Shown: piece after piece, positions 27,523 through 36,776 of the stretch
Layout of the letters: each line of letters starts with the position of its first letter
Position numbering within the stretch: position 1 is the first letter of the stretch
Source: Kordia sp039026955
GTDB taxonomy: Bacteria > Bacteroidota > Bacteroidia > Flavobacteriales > Flavobacteriaceae
DNA: 64,000 bases
NCBI GenBank assembly: GCA_039026955.1
Contig: JBCCLH010000007.1
Span: forward strand, 1 to 64,000
Reading direction: 5' to 3'
Position numbers and translations under genes: made by a program
Notes under the pieces: model-generated
What the model was told of the DNA's origin: nothing
What the model saw: the letters and a program-made list of their open reading frames with translations, nothing else
Database searches by the model: none

Positions 27523-28227
27523 TTACAAAGAAAGTTTCGCTAAATAATCATAATGCTCACCTTCTAGAACCAATTCGCATTGGAAACCGCAAGCGTATGC
27601 GGCATTTTGTAGTGTATTGTAATCTATATATAACCAAGGAAACGGCGCTTCGCTTTCGCCTTTGTAGCTTACGTAGTATAATAATTCGCCATAATAATCC
27701 GTATCTGATGGAATCCATTTGCCGCCATCTTCGTCTTCATCAAACATGTAAATAATGTCCGAAGAGTCCACTAAGATTTGCCCATTTGGAGTCAACAAGG
27801 ATTTTAAATGATTCAAAAAGGCAGCAATTTGGTTGAGTTTTCCACACATACCAGCGCCATTCATCAGCAATAAAATGGTGTCGAATTGACCTTCTAACTG
27901 CATCACATCAGCAACTGCTGTTTGTTGAATACCTCTTAAGTTGCACGCTTCAATTGCAGCAGGTGAAATATCAATCGCAGTTACATTCAATTGACGTTCG
28001 TTTTGCAAATACAAACTATGACTTCCCGCACCACAACCGACATCTAACACCTTTCCACAAGCCAATTGTAATGCCGTTTGTTCAATAGTTGGCATTTCAT
28101 CATACGAACGAAACAAATAGGGAAGTGGTAGCGAATCTTCTTCCGAAATAGAAGTGGCTGTGATAATATCTTCTGTATAATTCCCTTGCTGATACTCTAA
28201 AATTGCTTTTCCGAATAAATCTTTCAT
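27523..28227 (-). CDS. Class I SAM-dependent methyltransferase
   Basis: 234 residues from ATG at 28227 (MKDLFGKAILEYQQG); an upstream TTG would add an unlikely 23 residues. The Rossmann methyltransferase motif I is VLDVGCGAGSHSLYL (~65-79), followed by motif II VTAIDISPAAIEACN and the acidic loop LLLMNGAGMCGKLNQI. The substrate is not clear: the C-terminal part (YVSYKGESEAPFPWLYIDYNTLQN) suggests a small molecule rather than nucleic acid. No operon partner; the next gene upstream is divergent. Confidence 0.87.
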   Translation of the reverse strand: MKDLFGKAILEYQQGNYTEDIITATSISEEDSLPLPYLFRSYDEMPTIEQTALQLACGKVLDVGCGAGSHSLYLQNERQLNVTAIDISPAAIEACNLRGIQQTAVADVMQLEGQFDTILLLMNGAGMCGKLNQIAAFLNHLKSLLTPNGQILVDSSDIIYMFDEDEDGGKWIPSDTDYYGELLYYVSYKGESEAPFPWLYIDYNTLQNAAYACGFQCELVLEGEHYDYLAKLSL

Positions 28228-28530
28228 GACGTCCAATACTTGTGGCAAAAGTACAGTAACTAATTGAACTTTCGCGAAAGCACATAAAAAAAGCAACGAC
28301 TACTCACCAATGTTTTCTTCGTTACTTAGTTGTTAACTATAACCTAAATAATTAACAGCTTACTCTAGACCCTAAAAATCCCCCAATTTTATGACTCTAG
28401 CCTCGTTTTTTATGAAGTGACTCAAACTTTTTCTGTTTAGTTCACACTTATAAGTACAGGATTGTAGCTTTTGTTACCCAACAAATCCAAAAAATGTTCT
28501 GTATTTTTGTTTTTTTTAAGACAAATTCAC

Positions 28531-29037
28531 ATGCAGGACTTTATCAATGCGCTGCCTGGACTGGCAAAAGATGTAGAAAAAGAGAATCGGAAATTCTTCC
28601 TAAAGCTAAAAAAGAAAACGCCCAAAAATTTAGATTATATCATGCAAGAATTGCACGAGGAAGAGTTTGCAACAACGGATTGTCTCGTGTGTGCAAATTG
28701 CTGTAAAACGACAAGTCCTATCTTTACCAATGCCGATATTGCACGAATCTCCAAGCATTTTCGCATGAAAGAACATCAATTCACCAGTCAGTTTTTGTAC
28801 TTTGATGAAGACAATCATTACGTATTGCAAAGTTCGCCGTGTCACTTTTTAGGAGCGGACAATGAATGTATGATTTACGATGTGCGTCCCAAAGCATGTC
28901 GCGAATATCCACACACCAATCGGAAAAAATTCCATAAAATTTCTGAAATCACCATGAACAATATTGCCATTTGTCCTGCGACTTACACTATTGTTGAAAA
29001 GTTGAAGGCAGTTATTGAAGCAAAAGGCAAACGTTAG
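28531..29037 (+). CDS. YkgJ-family cysteine cluster protein
   Basis: 168 residues from ATG at 28531. The cysteine pattern TTDCLVCANCCKTTSP (four Cys), then SSPCHFLGADNECMIYDVRPKACREYPH and a final Cys in IAICPATY, is the YkgJ/zinc- or iron-chelating CxxCxxCC family (UPF0153). It presumably binds a metal or an iron-sulfur cluster; the cellular role is not established. It lies 66 bases before the sterol-desaturase-like gene and probably begins a + strand run of four genes. Confidence 0.88.
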   Translation: MQDFINALPGLAKDVEKENRKFFLKLKKKTPKNLDYIMQELHEEEFATTDCLVCANCCKTTSPIFTNADIARISKHFRMKEHQFTSQFLYFDEDNHYVLQSSPCHFLGADNECMIYDVRPKACREYPHTNRKKFHKISEITMNNIAICPATYTIVEKLKAVIEAKGKR

Positions 29038-29103
29038 TTTGGACGAATTTTCAGAAAAGCGTATCTTTATAAACACACAAAACCTACGAAATCGAATACT
29101 ATT

Positions 29104-29961
29104 TTGGATACAATTTTGACATATTTTGACAGCATTCCTTCTTCACATCGAAGCCTGATTTTAGTTGGAGGAATCGCGTTTTTTTGGTTGATAGAATATA
29201 TAATACCACTATTCCGATTCAATTATAAAAAGTGGAATCACGCAGGCATCAATATCTTTTTTACACTAACGACCATTGTGGTGAATTTTGTATTGGCGTT
29301 TCTGCTACTGAAAGTTTCTGATTGGACTGTTGCCAATAAGTTCGGAATGCTACAATGGATGGATCTCCAATTTCCAGAACTCTCAGCTTGGTGGTATGTG
29401 TTAATTGGTGTTGCGTTGCTAGACTTTTTTGGTGCTTGGTTGGCACATTATGTAGAACACAGAGTTCCAGTGTTGTGGCGTTTTCACTTGGTACATCACA
29501 CAGATACGCATGTTGATACGACGACTGCGAACAGACATCATCCAGGGGAAAGTGTCATCCGTTTTGCGTTTACGTTGTTGGGAGTTTTCATTGTAGGCGC
29601 GCCTGTAGCGATTATCATGTTGTATCAATCGATGTCGGTGGTGTTGTCGCAATTCAATCATGCGAATATTCATCTTCCGAAAAAGGTTGACCGATGGATT
29701 AGTTATATCATCGTATCGCCAAATATGCACAAAGTCCATCACCATCATGTGTTGCCGTATACGGACACGAATTATGGAAATATTTTCTCTATTTGGGATC
29801 ATATTTTTAGAACGTTTGCCGTAAAAGATCCAGATACCTTGGTGTATGGTGTAGATACCTATCCTGATGCGTCTGAAAATGCCAATTTAAAAAGTTTGCT
29901 TAAAATTCCTTTTAACAAATATCGTCCGCCAACCACATTAAACGCGGATGAACAATCATAA
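29104..29961 (+). CDS. Sterol desaturase/fatty acid hydroxylase family membrane protein
   Basis: 285 residues. Three or four membrane helices (SLILVGGIAFFWLIEYIIPLF, INIFFTLTTIVVNFVLAFLLL and others) and the His clusters HYVEH, HLVHHTDTH, HANIH and HKVHHHH that hold the di-iron centre of fatty acid hydroxylase/sterol desaturase enzymes. The substrate is probably a lipid or carotenoid. No in-frame ATG precedes the conserved N-terminus, so the start is a TTG (29104, or 29116). The stop overlaps a possible ATG of the next gene (29948). Confidence 0.88.
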   Translation: MDTILTYFDSIPSSHRSLILVGGIAFFWLIEYIIPLFRFNYKKWNHAGINIFFTLTTIVVNFVLAFLLLKVSDWTVANKFGMLQWMDLQFPELSAWWYVLIGVALLDFFGAWLAHYVEHRVPVLWRFHLVHHTDTHVDTTTANRHHPGESVIRFAFTLLGVFIVGAPVAIIMLYQSMSVVLSQFNHANIHLPKKVDRWISYIIVSPNMHKVHHHHVLPYTDTNYGNIFSIWDHIFRTFAVKDPDTLVYGVDTYPDASENANLKSLLKIPFNKYRPPTTLNADEQS

Positions 29962-29965
29962 ACCT

Positions 29966-30847
29966 ATGAAAATCTTGCTTCGTGTTTTTTATTGCTCTTG
30001 TTTTATTTTATTGATGAATTGTTCAGGAAATACACAAAAAGGAGAAACCAAATCGATCAGTTTTCAAGGACATCGCGGTTGCAGAGGTCTATTGCCTGAA
30101 AATTCTATGATAGGATTTGAAAAAGCGATCGATCTGCGAGTCGGAACACTCGAATTAGACGTCGTGATTTCTAAAGATCACAAAGTAGTTGTTTCGCATG
30201 AACCGTTTATGAATCATGAAATTGCGCTCGATTTACAAGGAAATCCAATTCCAGAAAGTGAAGAGAAAAATTACAATCTCTATCAAATGACCTACGACAG
30301 TATTCGTCAATACGATTGTGGTACAAAACCGCATCCAAGATTTCCGAAACAAGAAAAAGTAAAAGTGGTAAAGCCATTGTTAGAAGATGTGATCAAAATG
30401 GCAGAAGCAAAAACAGAAAATAAAATCTATTACAATATTGAAATCAAGCGCCAACCTTCGTATGATGGTATCTATGCACCAACGGTAGCTGTGTTTGTGC
30501 AATTGGTATTGGAAGTTGTTCAAAAATACAATTTAGGCGATAGAGTCAATCTGCAAGCTTTTGATGTGGAAACGCTAAAAGAAATTAAAAAACAAGCGCC
30601 AACGATGCAATTATCGTTATTGGTAGATGCAGGCGAATCAATTAACGAGAAGCTAAAACAACTCAGTTTTAAGCCAGAAATCATCAGTCCGTATTATAAA
30701 TTGCTGACGCGAAAAAATGTGCGCGAATATCAAAAAAAGAACTATTTAGTGATTCCGTGGACGGTGAATACGTTGGGTGATATGTTGCGACTTATCGATT
30801 GGAATGTGGATGCGATCATCACGGATTATCCAGATTTGCTACCTTAA
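29966..30847 (+). CDS. Glycerophosphodiester phosphodiesterase lipoprotein
   Basis: 293 residues from ATG at 29966, chosen because it gives a proper lipoprotein signal (ILLRVFYCSCFILLMNC); an ATG at 29948 overlaps the upstream gene. The GDPD TIM barrel is clear: FQGHRGCRGLLPENS (catalytic His-Arg and Glu), ELDVVISKDHKVVVSHEP, NIEIKRQ, and WTVNTLGDMLRLIDWNVDAIITDYPDLL at the end. It cleaves glycerophosphodiesters to glycerol 3-phosphate and an alcohol, here at the envelope. Part of a tight + strand run with the desaturase and glycosyltransferase genes. Confidence 0.92.
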   Translation: MKILLRVFYCSCFILLMNCSGNTQKGETKSISFQGHRGCRGLLPENSMIGFEKAIDLRVGTLELDVVISKDHKVVVSHEPFMNHEIALDLQGNPIPESEEKNYNLYQMTYDSIRQYDCGTKPHPRFPKQEKVKVVKPLLEDVIKMAEAKTENKIYYNIEIKRQPSYDGIYAPTVAVFVQLVLEVVQKYNLGDRVNLQAFDVETLKEIKKQAPTMQLSLLVDAGESINEKLKQLSFKPEIISPYYKLLTRKNVREYQKKNYLVIPWTVNTLGDMLRLIDWNVDAIITDYPDLLP

Positions 30848-30857
30848 CACAATTCGA

Positions 30858-32093
30858 ATGCAACATGTCTTAATAATTGGCTACGTTTGGCCAGAACCGA
30901 ATTCTTCTGCCGCAGGTACACGCATGTTGCAATTATTACAGGTGTTTCGCCAAGAAAATTGGGAAGTAACTTTTGCTTCTCCAGCTGTGAAAAGTGAATT
31001 TTGTTACGACTTACGTCAGATGGGAATTGCTTCCAAAACCATCCAAATTAATGATAGTAGCTTTGACGAATTCATTAAAAAATTACAACCCACCATCGTA
31101 CTGTTTGATCGTTTTATGATGGAAGAACAATTCGGTTGGCGCGTGAAACAACACTGTCCCACTGCATTGCGAATTTTAGATACGGAAGATTTGCACAGTT
31201 TACGAAAAGCACGACATCAAGCACTAAAAGACAGAAAAGAATTTCACATTGATCAATTAAAAAACTACCAATTGGCACAACGAGAAATTGCTAGTATTTT
31301 CCGTTGTGATGTTTCTCTATTAATCTCGGAAGTGGAACGCGATTTGTTGATCAACGATTTCAAAATTGACGCTTCTTTATTGTTGTACATTCCGTTTATG
31401 TTAGAAGCACTTTCAACAGAAACCATTGAAAATTTACCAACTTTTGAAGAACGACACCATTTTGTCACAATCGGAAACTTTTTGCATGCACCCAATCGTG
31501 ATGTGGTTGAATATTTAAAAAAAGAAGTCTGGCCAATCTTGCGGAAAAAATTACCCAAAGCCGAAATGTACGTATACGGTTCATATGCCAAAGAACACAA
31601 TCTCCAACTGAACCAACCCAAAGAACGTTTCTATGTAAAAGGTAGGGCAGAAAGTGCTACTGAGGTGATTTCGAAAGCGAGAATTCTGCTAGCACCCTTA
31701 CGTTTTGGCGCAGGACTCAAAGGGAAATTCATCGATGGAATGCAAAATGGAACTCCGTGCGTCACTTCATCAATCGGAGCAGAAGGCATGCATGGCGATT
31801 TGCCTTGGAATGGAATCATTGCGGATAATCTCAAAACACTCATCGATCAAACCGTGGCATTGTACACAAACAAAGAACGTTGGTTGCAAGCACAACAAAA
31901 CGGTTTTGAAATTCTACAAAAACGCTATCAAAAACAGTTATTTCAACAACAATTATTAGACAAAATACATACAATACAAAACAATTTAGAAGCACACAGA
32001 ACCCAAAATTTCTTTGGAAGTATGTTGCAATTGCACAATACACAAAGCACGAAGTACATGTCACTTTGGATTGAAGCGAAGAATAAGGATTGA
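30858..32093 (+). CDS. Glycosyltransferase (GT4-like)
   Basis: 411 residues from ATG at 30858 (MQHVLIIGYVWPEPNSSAAGTRM), ten bases after the GDPD stop. The N-terminal Rossmann half holds LQLLQVFRQENWEVTFASP; the C-terminal half holds FVTIGNFLHAPNRDVVEYL, AEMYVYGSYA and the donor-binding region ARILLAPLRFGAGLKGKFIDGM followed by GTPCVTSSIGAEGM, a glycosyltransferase group 1/4 pattern. It transfers a sugar from a nucleotide or lipid donor; the acceptor is unknown. Last gene of the run; downstream are ~490 bases of repeats. Confidence 0.85.
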   Translation: MQHVLIIGYVWPEPNSSAAGTRMLQLLQVFRQENWEVTFASPAVKSEFCYDLRQMGIASKTIQINDSSFDEFIKKLQPTIVLFDRFMMEEQFGWRVKQHCPTALRILDTEDLHSLRKARHQALKDRKEFHIDQLKNYQLAQREIASIFRCDVSLLISEVERDLLINDFKIDASLLLYIPFMLEALSTETIENLPTFEERHHFVTIGNFLHAPNRDVVEYLKKEVWPILRKKLPKAEMYVYGSYAKEHNLQLNQPKERFYVKGRAESATEVISKARILLAPLRFGAGLKGKFIDGMQNGTPCVTSSIGAEGMHGDLPWNGIIADNLKTLIDQTVALYTNKERWLQAQQNGFEILQKRYQKQLFQQQLLDKIHTIQNNLEAHRTQNFFGSMLQLHNTQSTKYMSLWIEAKNKD

Positions 32094-32183
32094 TTTATCA
32101 ATTTGATAATTTGAAAATGTGGTAATGGTTTTGATTGACAATGTTCATTTCCTTAAGTGTATATTTATGAACCATGCAGAAGA

Positions 32184-32230
32184 CGTCAGTTCGAGTGGCG
32201 AATCTCCGATTCGTTGTATCGAGAACAGCT
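32184..32230 (+). repeat. Dispersed repeat family B, copy 2
   Basis: CGTCAGTTCGAGTGGCGAAT at the left and ATCGAGAACAGCT at the right; nearly identical to 10891-10937, with CTCCGATTCG in place of CTGTGATTCG. Confidence 0.85.
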
Positions 32231-32417
32231 ATGGATTCTTCTAGTTTATAAGTTGAGAAGTTTAGTTTGAAGTAATTTAAAATTCAATAACTAACATTTA
32301 AAATTTAGTATTCCCAAGTATTTCTCGATAGATCCTGAATCAAGTTCAGGACACTCGAAAAGATGTTTTTTAATGTATCAATTTGTGAATTTGAGAAATG
32401 TACTAATATCAAATGAT

Positions 32418-32521
32418 ACGTCATTGCGAAAGTTTTGGAAAAACTTGTGGCAATCTGTTTGTTTCAAAAAGGAATGCTGCTTTGATTTGGACAGATTACC
32501 GCGCTATCGCTCGTAAAGACG
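32418..32521. repeat. Dispersed repeat family A, copy 3
   Basis: ACGTCATTGCGAAAG at the left, GTGGCAATCTGTTTGTTTC inside, CTCGTAAAGACG at the right; more diverged than copies 1 and 2. Confidence 0.75.
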
Positions 32522-32586
32522 AATCAAACTTTTTATCAAAATCATTTGCATTTATCATAGAAATCGAAGTGACGTTTGGCTATCTC

Positions 32587-33867
32587 TTATTTGTAGATCA
32601 AATACTTTGCTCTAATTTTCTTAAAATCTTCCAATCCAGCTTTCCAACTCGATTTGATTTGCTTTTCTGAAAAACCACCTTCAATTTGTTCTTGTAACGT
32701 ATTGGTACCAGCGAGTTTTGAGAAGAACTTATTTTTATTGAAAAACGATGTTTTTGGGGCATATTGCGTATGTGTTTTGTAGAATTCTATTAACCATTTC
32801 AAATTGAGTTTCGACAAGCGCGGTTCTTTGGTTAAATTGTATCCGTGACATTCTTCACCATTATGCTTCGGATTCTTTGCACCAAAATTTGGTTTTGGTG
32901 TAAAACTGTAATAATGACGCTTCAATACGTATTCAGGAGTTCCTATGATTTGAAATTGCTTTTCCGTGCCACGTCCTATGCTAATCGGTGTTCCTTCAAA
33001 CAAACACAAACTCGGATATAAATTAATTGCTTGATCATTTGGTAAGTTTGGAGATGGTTTTATCGGTAAGCTGTATGGCGTTTGGTGTGTGTAATTGTCC
33101 GCAGGAATTACGGTTAAATCACACTGAATTTTATTTTTTAACCATCGTTCTCCATTAATCATCTGTGCATATTCGCCAATGGTCATTCCGTGTACAATAG
33201 GAATGGGATGCATGCCTACAAAACTTTTAAATTCTTTTTCTAAAATTGGACCGTCTACATAATGTCCGTTCGGATTGGGTCTGTCAAGCACAATCACAGG
33301 AATATTCACTTCTGCACAGGCTTCCATGACATAATGCAAGGTGGAAATATAGGTGTAGAAACGAACGCCGACATCTTGCACATCAAAAATAACTACCTCT
33401 AAATTTTCAAGCTGTTTTGGGAATGGTTTTTTATTCTTTCCATATAAAGAAATAATCGGCAAACCTGTTTTGATATCTTTTCCATCTTTTACAATTTCGC
33501 CTGCATCGGCTTTGCCACGAAAACCGTGTTCGGGAGAAAAAACCGTTTTCACATCAACGTCTAGCGCGACTAAGGAATCCACTAAATGTGTATAACTTTT
33601 GTCTGATTTAAAAATAACACTCGTCTGATTCGCTACAATTCCAACACGTTTTCCTGCGAGCTTGGGAAGTAATTCACGGGTTTTATTGGCGCCAACTACG
33701 ATTTCTTGCAGGGTCAAATCTGCGGAAGCGTTCAAATTAGGATCAGTAGTAGTAGCACTAATAGCTGCAATATTTTGGGTATTTTGTTGTTCTTTAGATC
33801 CACATCTTGTGAAAAATCCGATCAATAACAACAATAAAAACGTATTTTTGAAAAATCTATAAACCAT
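32587..33867 (-). CDS. namZ: NamZ-type exo-beta-N-acetylmuramidase (DUF1343) lipoprotein
   Basis: 426 residues; lipobox FFTRC with Cys22. The DUF1343/NamZ family is recognised by RVGIVANQTSVI, VKTVFSPEHGFRGKADAGE, LPIISLYGKNKKP, VVIFDVQDVGVRFYTYISTL, IVLDRPNPNGHYVDGP, and LFEGTPISIGRGTEKQFQIIG. Characterised members remove terminal N-acetylmuramic acid from peptidoglycan fragments, a recycling function. Its ATG lies 2-8 bases from the TTG start of the divergent permease gene, so the two 5' ends nearly overlap and each promoter must lie in the other's coding region. Confidence 0.9.
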   Translation of the reverse strand: MVYRFFKNTFLLLLLIGFFTRCGSKEQQNTQNIAAISATTTDPNLNASADLTLQEIVVGANKTRELLPKLAGKRVGIVANQTSVIFKSDKSYTHLVDSLVALDVDVKTVFSPEHGFRGKADAGEIVKDGKDIKTGLPIISLYGKNKKPFPKQLENLEVVIFDVQDVGVRFYTYISTLHYVMEACAEVNIPVIVLDRPNPNGHYVDGPILEKEFKSFVGMHPIPIVHGMTIGEYAQMINGERWLKNKIQCDLTVIPADNYTHQTPYSLPIKPSPNLPNDQAINLYPSLCLFEGTPISIGRGTEKQFQIIGTPEYVLKRHYYSFTPKPNFGAKNPKHNGEECHGYNLTKEPRLSKLNLKWLIEFYKTHTQYAPKTSFFNKNKFFSKLAGTNTLQEQIEGGFSEKQIKSSWKAGLEDFKKIRAKYLIYK

Positions 33868-33875
33868 TCTTGACT

Positions 33876-35117
33876 TTGAATTACGAGTTTTTTATTGCCA
33901 AACGTATCATTAAGGCAAAACAATATAAAAGTAGTGTATCAGCAACAATAATAAAAATCGCAATTGCCGCGATTGCTATTGGAATCATTATGATGATGGT
34001 TGCGATTGCTACAGGAATGGGGTTGCAAAAAACGATCCAAGAAAAAGTGGCCGCGTTTAATGGACATATTCAAATCTCAACTTTTGACAATAATAATTCG
34101 GAAGTTTCCTTAGTGCCATTGAAGATTGAACAAGATTTTTATCCTGATTTTACGCAGGTTCAGGGAATAAATCATATCCAAGCCGTAGCGATTAAAGCAG
34201 GAATTATTCGTACGGAAAAAACCTTTGAAGGTGTCTTGGCAAAAGGTGTCGGAACGGATTACGATTGGACAGCCTTTGACGGCTTTTTAACCGAAGGTCG
34301 TTTGCCAGATGTTGCTGGAAAACGCGAAAATAGGGAAGTGCTGATGTCTGCGTACATGGCAAGAAGACTCGAATTGCAATTGGGCGACACCTTCAAAACC
34401 TTATTTTTAAAAGAAGATACTAACGAAATTCCGAACGAACGAACCTTTGAAATTGTAGGGATTTACGATTCAGGATTCCAAAAATTTGATTCGAATGTGA
34501 TGTTGGTTGATATTCGCCACATTCAACGCATGAACAAATGGCGCAATGGGGAAGTGGGAAATTTTGAAGTATTTATTGACGATTTTGGGAATCTTCAAGA
34601 AAAAACACAGGAAATCTACAATGAAATTCCGCCAAATCTAGATACGCAAAGTGTCATTAGTAAGTTTCCATTTATTTTTGAGTGGATTTCTCTCTTTGAT
34701 GTCAACATATTTCTCATTATTGGCATCATTATTATTGTCGGTGGTATCAACATGATTACGGCTTTACTTGTATTGATTTTAGACCGAACACCAATGATCG
34801 GAATTTTAAAATCGTTAGGAAGTAACGATTGGAGCATCCGAAAAATATTTTTGTATAATGCTGCATATTTAATTGGCGTTGGATTATTGTGGGGAAATAT
34901 TATTGGCATTGCGCTGATTTGGGCACAGGATACTTTTGGCTATCTAAAATTTCCGAATCCTGAGCAATATCACACGGCTATTATTCCAATACATATCGAA
35001 GTTTGGCATATTTTAGCACTCAATGTCGGAACGCTTGTTTTGTGTGTGTTGATGTTGTTACTTCCGTCGTATATCATCACTAAAATATCTCCTGTAAGGG
35101 CTATAAAGTTTCAGTAA
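33876..35117 (+). CDS. LolE/FtsX-type ABC transporter permease
   Basis: 413 residues from TTG at 33876 (MNYEFFIAKRIIKAK, the usual N-terminus of this group); a TTG at 33870 is equally possible, and an in-frame TGA at 33849 excludes anything earlier. One N-terminal transmembrane helix (~28-48, IAIAAIAIGIIMMMVAIATG) is followed by a large periplasmic MacB-like domain (~50-265) and three C-terminal helices (LIIGIIIIVGGINMITALLVL, AAYLIGVGLLWGNIIGIALIW, ILALNVGTLVLCVLMLLLPSY). The end, SPVRAIKFQ, is standard. It likely extracts lipoproteins from the inner membrane with an ATPase encoded elsewhere. Confidence 0.9.
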   Translation: MNYEFFIAKRIIKAKQYKSSVSATIIKIAIAAIAIGIIMMMVAIATGMGLQKTIQEKVAAFNGHIQISTFDNNNSEVSLVPLKIEQDFYPDFTQVQGINHIQAVAIKAGIIRTEKTFEGVLAKGVGTDYDWTAFDGFLTEGRLPDVAGKRENREVLMSAYMARRLELQLGDTFKTLFLKEDTNEIPNERTFEIVGIYDSGFQKFDSNVMLVDIRHIQRMNKWRNGEVGNFEVFIDDFGNLQEKTQEIYNEIPPNLDTQSVISKFPFIFEWISLFDVNIFLIIGIIIIVGGINMITALLVLILDRTPMIGILKSLGSNDWSIRKIFLYNAAYLIGVGLLWGNIIGIALIWAQDTFGYLKFPNPEQYHTAIIPIHIEVWHILALNVGTLVLCVLMLLLPSYIITKISPVRAIKFQ

Positions 35118-35183
35118 TGTTAATAGCCTATTAAATTAATAGACTTTTAGAATTTTAATGCTATAAAATCTGTACAGACTTTG

Positions 35184-35191
35184 TATCTTTG
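35184..35191 (+). promoter_or_regulatory. -7 promoter box TATCTTTG
   Basis: Exact TAnnTTTG match ending 18 bases before the ATG at 35210, so the transcript would have a very short leader. The -33 element is weak. Confidence 0.55.
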
Positions 35192-35209
35192 TCCATTCAA
35201 GATACAAGA

Positions 35210-36571
35210 ATGGAATACGCAAAAAACATATTAGAAACTATTGGGAATACACCTTTAGTGAAGATGAATGCCTTAGTAGAAGAAATTGATGCTTTGGTAT
35301 TGGCGAAATACGAAACGTTTAATCCAGGGAATTCTGTGAAGGATAGAATGGCATTGAAGATGATTGAAGATGCCGAAGAAGATGGACGTTTACAACCTGG
35401 AGGAACCATTATTGAAGGAACTTCTGGAAATACAGGAATGGGCTTAGCATTGGCTGCTATTGTTAAAGGCTACAAGCTAGTTTGTGTAATGGCGGACAAA
35501 CAATCGAAAGAGAAGATGGATATTTTACGTGCCGTAGGAGCTGAGGTTGTTGTGTGTCCAACAGCTGTTGAGCCAGACGATCCTCGTTCATATTATTCTG
35601 TGTCAAGACGCATGGCAGAGGAAACACCAAATTCTTGGTATGTAAACCAATATGACAATCCAAGCAATGCAAAAGCGCATTATGAAAGTACAGGACCTGA
35701 AATTTGGGAGCAAACTCATGGAAAAGTCACACATTTTATTGTAGGTGTAGGAACTGGCGGAACCATTTCTGGTGTTGGAAAATATTTAAAAGAGCAGAAT
35801 CCGAATGTAAAAGTTTGGGGCGTTGATACCTATGGTTCGGTCTTTAAAAAATATCATGAAACGGGTATTTTTGATGAAAATGAAATCTACTCGTATGTAA
35901 CAGAAGGCATTGGAGAAGATATTTTACCTAAAAACGTAGACTTTAATATTATTGATGGTTTTACAAAAGTAACCGATAAAGATGCAGCGGTATACACACA
36001 GCGTTTGGCAAAGGAAGAAGGAATGTTTTTAGGAAACTCTGCCGGAGCTGCCATAAAAGCTGTGTTACAATTGAAAGAACACTTCACCAAAGATGATGTG
36101 GTAGTGGTTTTATTCCACGATCATGGAAGTAGGTATGTAGGAAAGATGTTTAACGACGATTGGATGCGCGAGCGTGGCTTTTTGGACGAAGAAGTGTCAA
36201 CAGCAGCCGATCTGATCAAAGATCATTCCGACAAACCATTGGTGACTGTAAAAACAGGCGAATTGGTATCGCATGCTATTGAGCGTATGCGTAAATTTAA
36301 AATCTCGCAAATTCCTGTAGTAGATACCGAAGGTTTTGTAGGTTCAGTAGATGAAACCTCACTCTTTGCAAAATACATGCAAGATAAAAATATTGCGGAT
36401 ACGTATATCTCAGATATCATGCAAGCGCCATTTCCATTAGTGCATCACAACATGCCGATTGATGAAATTTCAAAATTAATAACTAAGGATAATCAAGCTG
36501 TGATTGTCGATTTAGGAAATGATAAACATCATATTATTACCAAGTACGATATTATCAAAGGAATCGCATAG
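35210..36571 (+). CDS. Cystathionine beta-synthase (PLP enzyme with CBS domains)
   Basis: 453 residues from ATG at 35210; a TTG 21 bases upstream is unlikely because it lies inside the promoter box. Residues ~1-320 are a fold-type II PLP enzyme: IGNTPLVKMN, the Schiff-base Lys44 in NPGNSVKDRMA, EGTSGNTGMGLA, and the phosphate loop VGVGTGGTISGVGKYLK. Residues ~330-453 hold a CBS domain pair (SHAIERMRKFKISQIPVVDTEG, ISDIMQAPFPLVHHNMPIDE). It joins homocysteine and serine to cystathionine, or makes cysteine; the CBS pair suggests allosteric control by adenosyl ligands. Followed by a 155 bp inverted-repeat element. Confidence 0.9.
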   Translation: MEYAKNILETIGNTPLVKMNALVEEIDALVLAKYETFNPGNSVKDRMALKMIEDAEEDGRLQPGGTIIEGTSGNTGMGLALAAIVKGYKLVCVMADKQSKEKMDILRAVGAEVVVCPTAVEPDDPRSYYSVSRRMAEETPNSWYVNQYDNPSNAKAHYESTGPEIWEQTHGKVTHFIVGVGTGGTISGVGKYLKEQNPNVKVWGVDTYGSVFKKYHETGIFDENEIYSYVTEGIGEDILPKNVDFNIIDGFTKVTDKDAAVYTQRLAKEEGMFLGNSAGAAIKAVLQLKEHFTKDDVVVVLFHDHGSRYVGKMFNDDWMRERGFLDEEVSTAADLIKDHSDKPLVTVKTGELVSHAIERMRKFKISQIPVVDTEGFVGSVDETSLFAKYMQDKNIADTYISDIMQAPFPLVHHNMPIDEISKLITKDNQAVIVDLGNDKHHIITKYDIIKGIA

Positions 36572-36599
36572 ATAGCAAGAAAATACAATACATAAAAAG

Positions 36600-36754
36600 G
36601 AGGCTGTCTAAAAACTACAGATTTCGTCAAACCGAACTTGATTCGGTTTCTCATAACAGTTGATAATCAGTGTGATGAGATTCTTAAGCCTGTGCTGAAC
36701 TTGATTCAGTATCAAACTCAGAATGACGCTCGCAAATACTTTCTAGACAGCCTC
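36600..36754 (+). repeat. 155-bp terminal-inverted-repeat element, copy 2
   Basis: Terminal repeats GAGGCTGTCTA (36600-36610) and TAGACAGCCTC (36744-36754). The interior has AACCGAACTTGATTCGGTTTC (hairpin), CTGAACTTGATTCAGTATC (hairpin) and CTCAGAATGACG. Exactly the same length as copy 1, different terminal sequence. Between convergent genes. Confidence 0.88.
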
Positions 36755-36776
36755 TTTTTCGTTTCTATATTTTCGT

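Larger units (their letters stand above)
32094..32586. other. Repeat-filled region between convergent genes
   Basis: About 490 bases without a gene. It holds a family B repeat (32184-32230), a hairpin-forming variant around 32328-32348 (CCTGAATCAAGTTCAGG) and a family A repeat (32418-32521). Confidence 0.7.

Noticed and set aside
28269..28280. CTTTCGCGAAAG palindrome near the methyltransferase start
   Set aside because: Short palindrome of a type I recall as very common in flavobacterial genomes; only one copy examined, no basis for a specific function.
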